Origin: Syntrophaceae bacterium
GTDB taxonomy: Bacteria > Desulfobacterota > Syntrophia > Syntrophales > Smithellaceae
DNA length: 54,022 nt
Reading direction: 5' to 3'
Assembly: GCA_025355345.1 (NCBI GenBank)
Contig: JANXZU010000116.1
Location: 1-54,022, forward strand
Part shown: positions 52,226 through 54,022 of the stretch, piece after piece
Layout: each line of letters opens with the position of its first letter
How positions within the stretch are numbered: the first letter of the stretch is position 1
Made by a program: the position numbers and the translations under genes
The notes under the pieces: model-generated
Seen by the model: the letters and a program-made list of their open reading frames with translations, nothing else
The model's database searches: none
Told to the model about the DNA's origin: nothing

Positions 52226-54015
52226 AAAAATATTTATCCAGAATAATTGCTGTTTTAATAGTTTTTTGGATTTTTATGTATAATCCGGTAATTTCCCGAT
52301 CTGCTGAAACTGCCGATCAAAACAACGCTCCAGATACTAAAAGTGAGACAGTAGAAACTAAAGTGGGCTATTTGGAAAACGTATTGTTTGAAAAATTAGC
52401 CGGTAAAGAAAGAATCAATCTTGTTGTATCTCAGCAACCGGTAATTAATGTATCAACTAAGTCTGATGGCAGCCTGATGGTTAAGTTGGAAAACATGTTT
52501 GCGCCGGATAATCTGCGAGGTTCTTTGGGGGAAGGAGAACTGGTCAATATAATCCGTGTCCAGCCCCTGCAACAATTATCTGATGGTAAACAATTTATAT
52601 ATTTAACGATTGAACTTAAAAAAAACGTACCATACGCGATAAGACAAGAAGGGAAAAATATTTTTATAGATTTTAATGTATCCAGTCTGGTGGAAAAGAA
52701 ACCGGTTGAATCGAAGGTTGTGAAAGGAAAAAATAAGAAAGAAGCAGCAAAGAAAGAAGTTGTGGAAAAAATAAGTGAGGATATTGAAACAGCCGGTGAT
52801 GATGTGCAGGACAATGAAGCAAAGCCGGTTAAAAAAATAGTTCCCAAACAAAACAAAGATAGAATGATAACCCTTGATTTTCAAGACGCCGATATCAAGA
52901 CAGTCTTGCGTTTAATGGCCGAATATGGAAACACCAGCATAATATCCGGCGAAGATGTCAAGGGTAAAGTAACTTTGACCATAAAGAATACTCCCTGGGA
53001 ACAGGCTTTGGACTCTATTCTGGATACCCAGGGATTAGCCAAAAAGCAACTTGGTGATGTCATTAGTGTTATGACTCTGGAAAGAAAGAAAAAAGATGAA
53101 AATGACAGAGTAGCAGCAGAATCGGATCAACGCAAAGCTGAAGATACCCGTAAAGAAAGAGAAACAAAACTTTTGGCAGAGAAAGGTAAATTACGGCAAA
53201 TTTTAATTGAAGCAAAGATTGTCGAAGCAAGCTCAGATTTTGTAAGAAATATCGGGATTAACTGGGGATTCGGCGGCAATCAGTCAATTGGTTCGTATGG
53301 TTCGTCGATAACCGGTGGTACTGCCAGCTTACAAACTAATGCGTGGCGGCGTCCCTATCCGCCTGAAATTACGGCAGTTGACACTGCCGGTAATCCTTTA
53401 TATATGGCCGCAGTCAATATGGCAACGGCTGTAGCCTCGCCGACGTTAGGTGTGGTCTTCGGTGCCGGTACTGCTTTTCTCGAAGCTCAGCTTGCCGCAT
53501 TAGAAAAGGATACGACAGGAAGGGTTATTTCTGCTCCAAAAGTGGTTACAATGGATAATGTCAAAGCTGTCATCAAGCAGGGTGATGAAGTTCCCTATAT
53601 TACCCCGTCATCCGGTACTTCACCAGCTACTGTTACTTTTAAAGAAGCCTTTTTAAAGTTGGAAGTAAAGCCCAGAATAACTGACGACGGTAAAATATCA
53701 ATGGAAATAAAGGCTACCAATGATGTGCCGGAATATGAAAAAACAGTTTTGGGAAATCCCCCCATACATAAAAATGAAGTAGAGTCTACGGTTCTTATCC
53801 AGGATGGAGATACCGTTGTTATCGGTGGGGTATTAAAAGATTCGGACCAAGTAGTTGTTAGCGGTCTTCCCTGGGTTAACAAAATTCCAATATTCGGTTG
53901 GCTGTTTAAAACCGAATCTATAACTAAGCAAAAACGACAACTTTTAATTTTCATTACTCCTAAGGTATTAAAAGTTACCGATGTTGCAGGGAGCGCCGAA
54001 AAAAGCGTAAACTAA
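52222..54015 (+). CDS. pilQ: Type IV pilus secretin PilQ, short form
   Basis: PilQ forms the outer-membrane pore for the pilus. The 597-residue protein has a signal peptide, one AMIN domain (about 50-150), a lysine/glutamate-rich linker (about 155-205) and an STN/N0 domain (ITLDFQDADIKTVLRLMAEYG onwards, seen as DFQDADIKTVLRLMAEYG). The secretin core has VEASSDFVRNIGINWGFGG, APKVVTMDNVKA, GDEVPYI and VVIGGVLKD. Between N0 and the core, where an N1 (secretin_N) domain is usual, there is only a charged helix (about 285-325). It is shorter than the usual 650-900 residues. It is complete and ends 7 nt before the window edge. Confidence 0.92.
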   Translation: MKKYLSRIIAVLIVFWIFMYNPVISRSAETADQNNAPDTKSETVETKVGYLENVLFEKLAGKERINLVVSQQPVINVSTKSDGSLMVKLENMFAPDNLRGSLGEGELVNIIRVQPLQQLSDGKQFIYLTIELKKNVPYAIRQEGKNIFIDFNVSSLVEKKPVESKVVKGKNKKEAAKKEVVEKISEDIETAGDDVQDNEAKPVKKIVPKQNKDRMITLDFQDADIKTVLRLMAEYGNTSIISGEDVKGKVTLTIKNTPWEQALDSILDTQGLAKKQLGDVISVMTLERKKKDENDRVAAESDQRKAEDTRKERETKLLAEKGKLRQILIEAKIVEASSDFVRNIGINWGFGGNQSIGSYGSSITGGTASLQTNAWRRPYPPEITAVDTAGNPLYMAAVNMATAVASPTLGVVFGAGTAFLEAQLAALEKDTTGRVISAPKVVTMDNVKAVIKQGDEVPYITPSSGTSPATVTFKEAFLKLEVKPRITDDGKISMEIKATNDVPEYEKTVLGNPPIHKNEVESTVLIQDGDTVVIGGVLKDSDQVVVSGLPWVNKIPIFGWLFKTESITKQKRQLLIFITPKVLKVTDVAGSAEKSVN

Positions 54016-54022
54016 AAATTAG

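Overview
The window reads as a chromosomal segment of a Gram-negative anaerobe, most likely a deltaproteobacterium (Desulfobacterota), perhaps of the Syntrophales (Smithella/Syntrophus) type. Lipopolysaccharide genes (hldD, kdsB), an outer-membrane phospholipase, Tat and type IV pilus genes show two membranes. A split ADP-forming acyl-CoA synthetase and a DUF39 homocysteine-biosynthesis protein fit a strict anaerobe. The taxon is an inference from gene content; no rRNA is present.

Layout. 1-1024: remnant of an IS30-type transposase, then a REP-type Y1 transposase element (248-1024) that ends inside the start of rluD. 995-8713 (+): rluD, pgeF, two acyl-CoA synthetase subunits, hldD, a toxin-antitoxin pair, kdsB and pldA. 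8858-14350 (-): ilvB-ilvN-ilvC-ilvD behind a promoter, a Val/Leu-rich leader peptide and tandem terminators, i.e. a transcription attenuator. 14470-17602 (-): tatA/B, tatC and a class A penicillin-binding protein. 17736-19405 (-): a TPR lipoprotein and a DUF5692 membrane protein. 19481-23863 (-): a run of seven integron gene cassettes with attC sites but no integrase in the window. 24295-27113 (-): a serine hydrolase gene broken by one stop codon, then an ABC-2 permease/ATPase pair. 27342-35775 (+): a thioester alpha-2-macroglobulin and penicillin-binding protein 1C. 36407-47274 (+): tRNA-Gly, then rimP-nusA-infB-DUF503-rbfA-nrnA-truB-rpsO-pnp-dut. 47390-54015 (+): DUF39 protein, a small HTH protein, an FtsB-like protein and pilMNOPQ.

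The housekeeping operons are conventional. The unusual material is the cassette array and several kinds of intergenic repeat. (i) Hairpins have unrelated stems but share a 12-nt loop made of two ARYGN pentamers; they are seen near 14.0, 33.4 and 36.5 kb, and the attC sites carry the same kind of loop. (ii) A roughly 105-bp element with inverted ends (MITE-like) occurs three times, at 37.5, 44.4 and 47.3 kb. (iii) A 32-bp perfect palindrome lies upstream of the small HTH gene. Other oddities are a PilQ that seems to lack its N1 domain, a RelE-like toxin with a six-cysteine cluster, and an rluD whose start codon appears to come from a transposable element.
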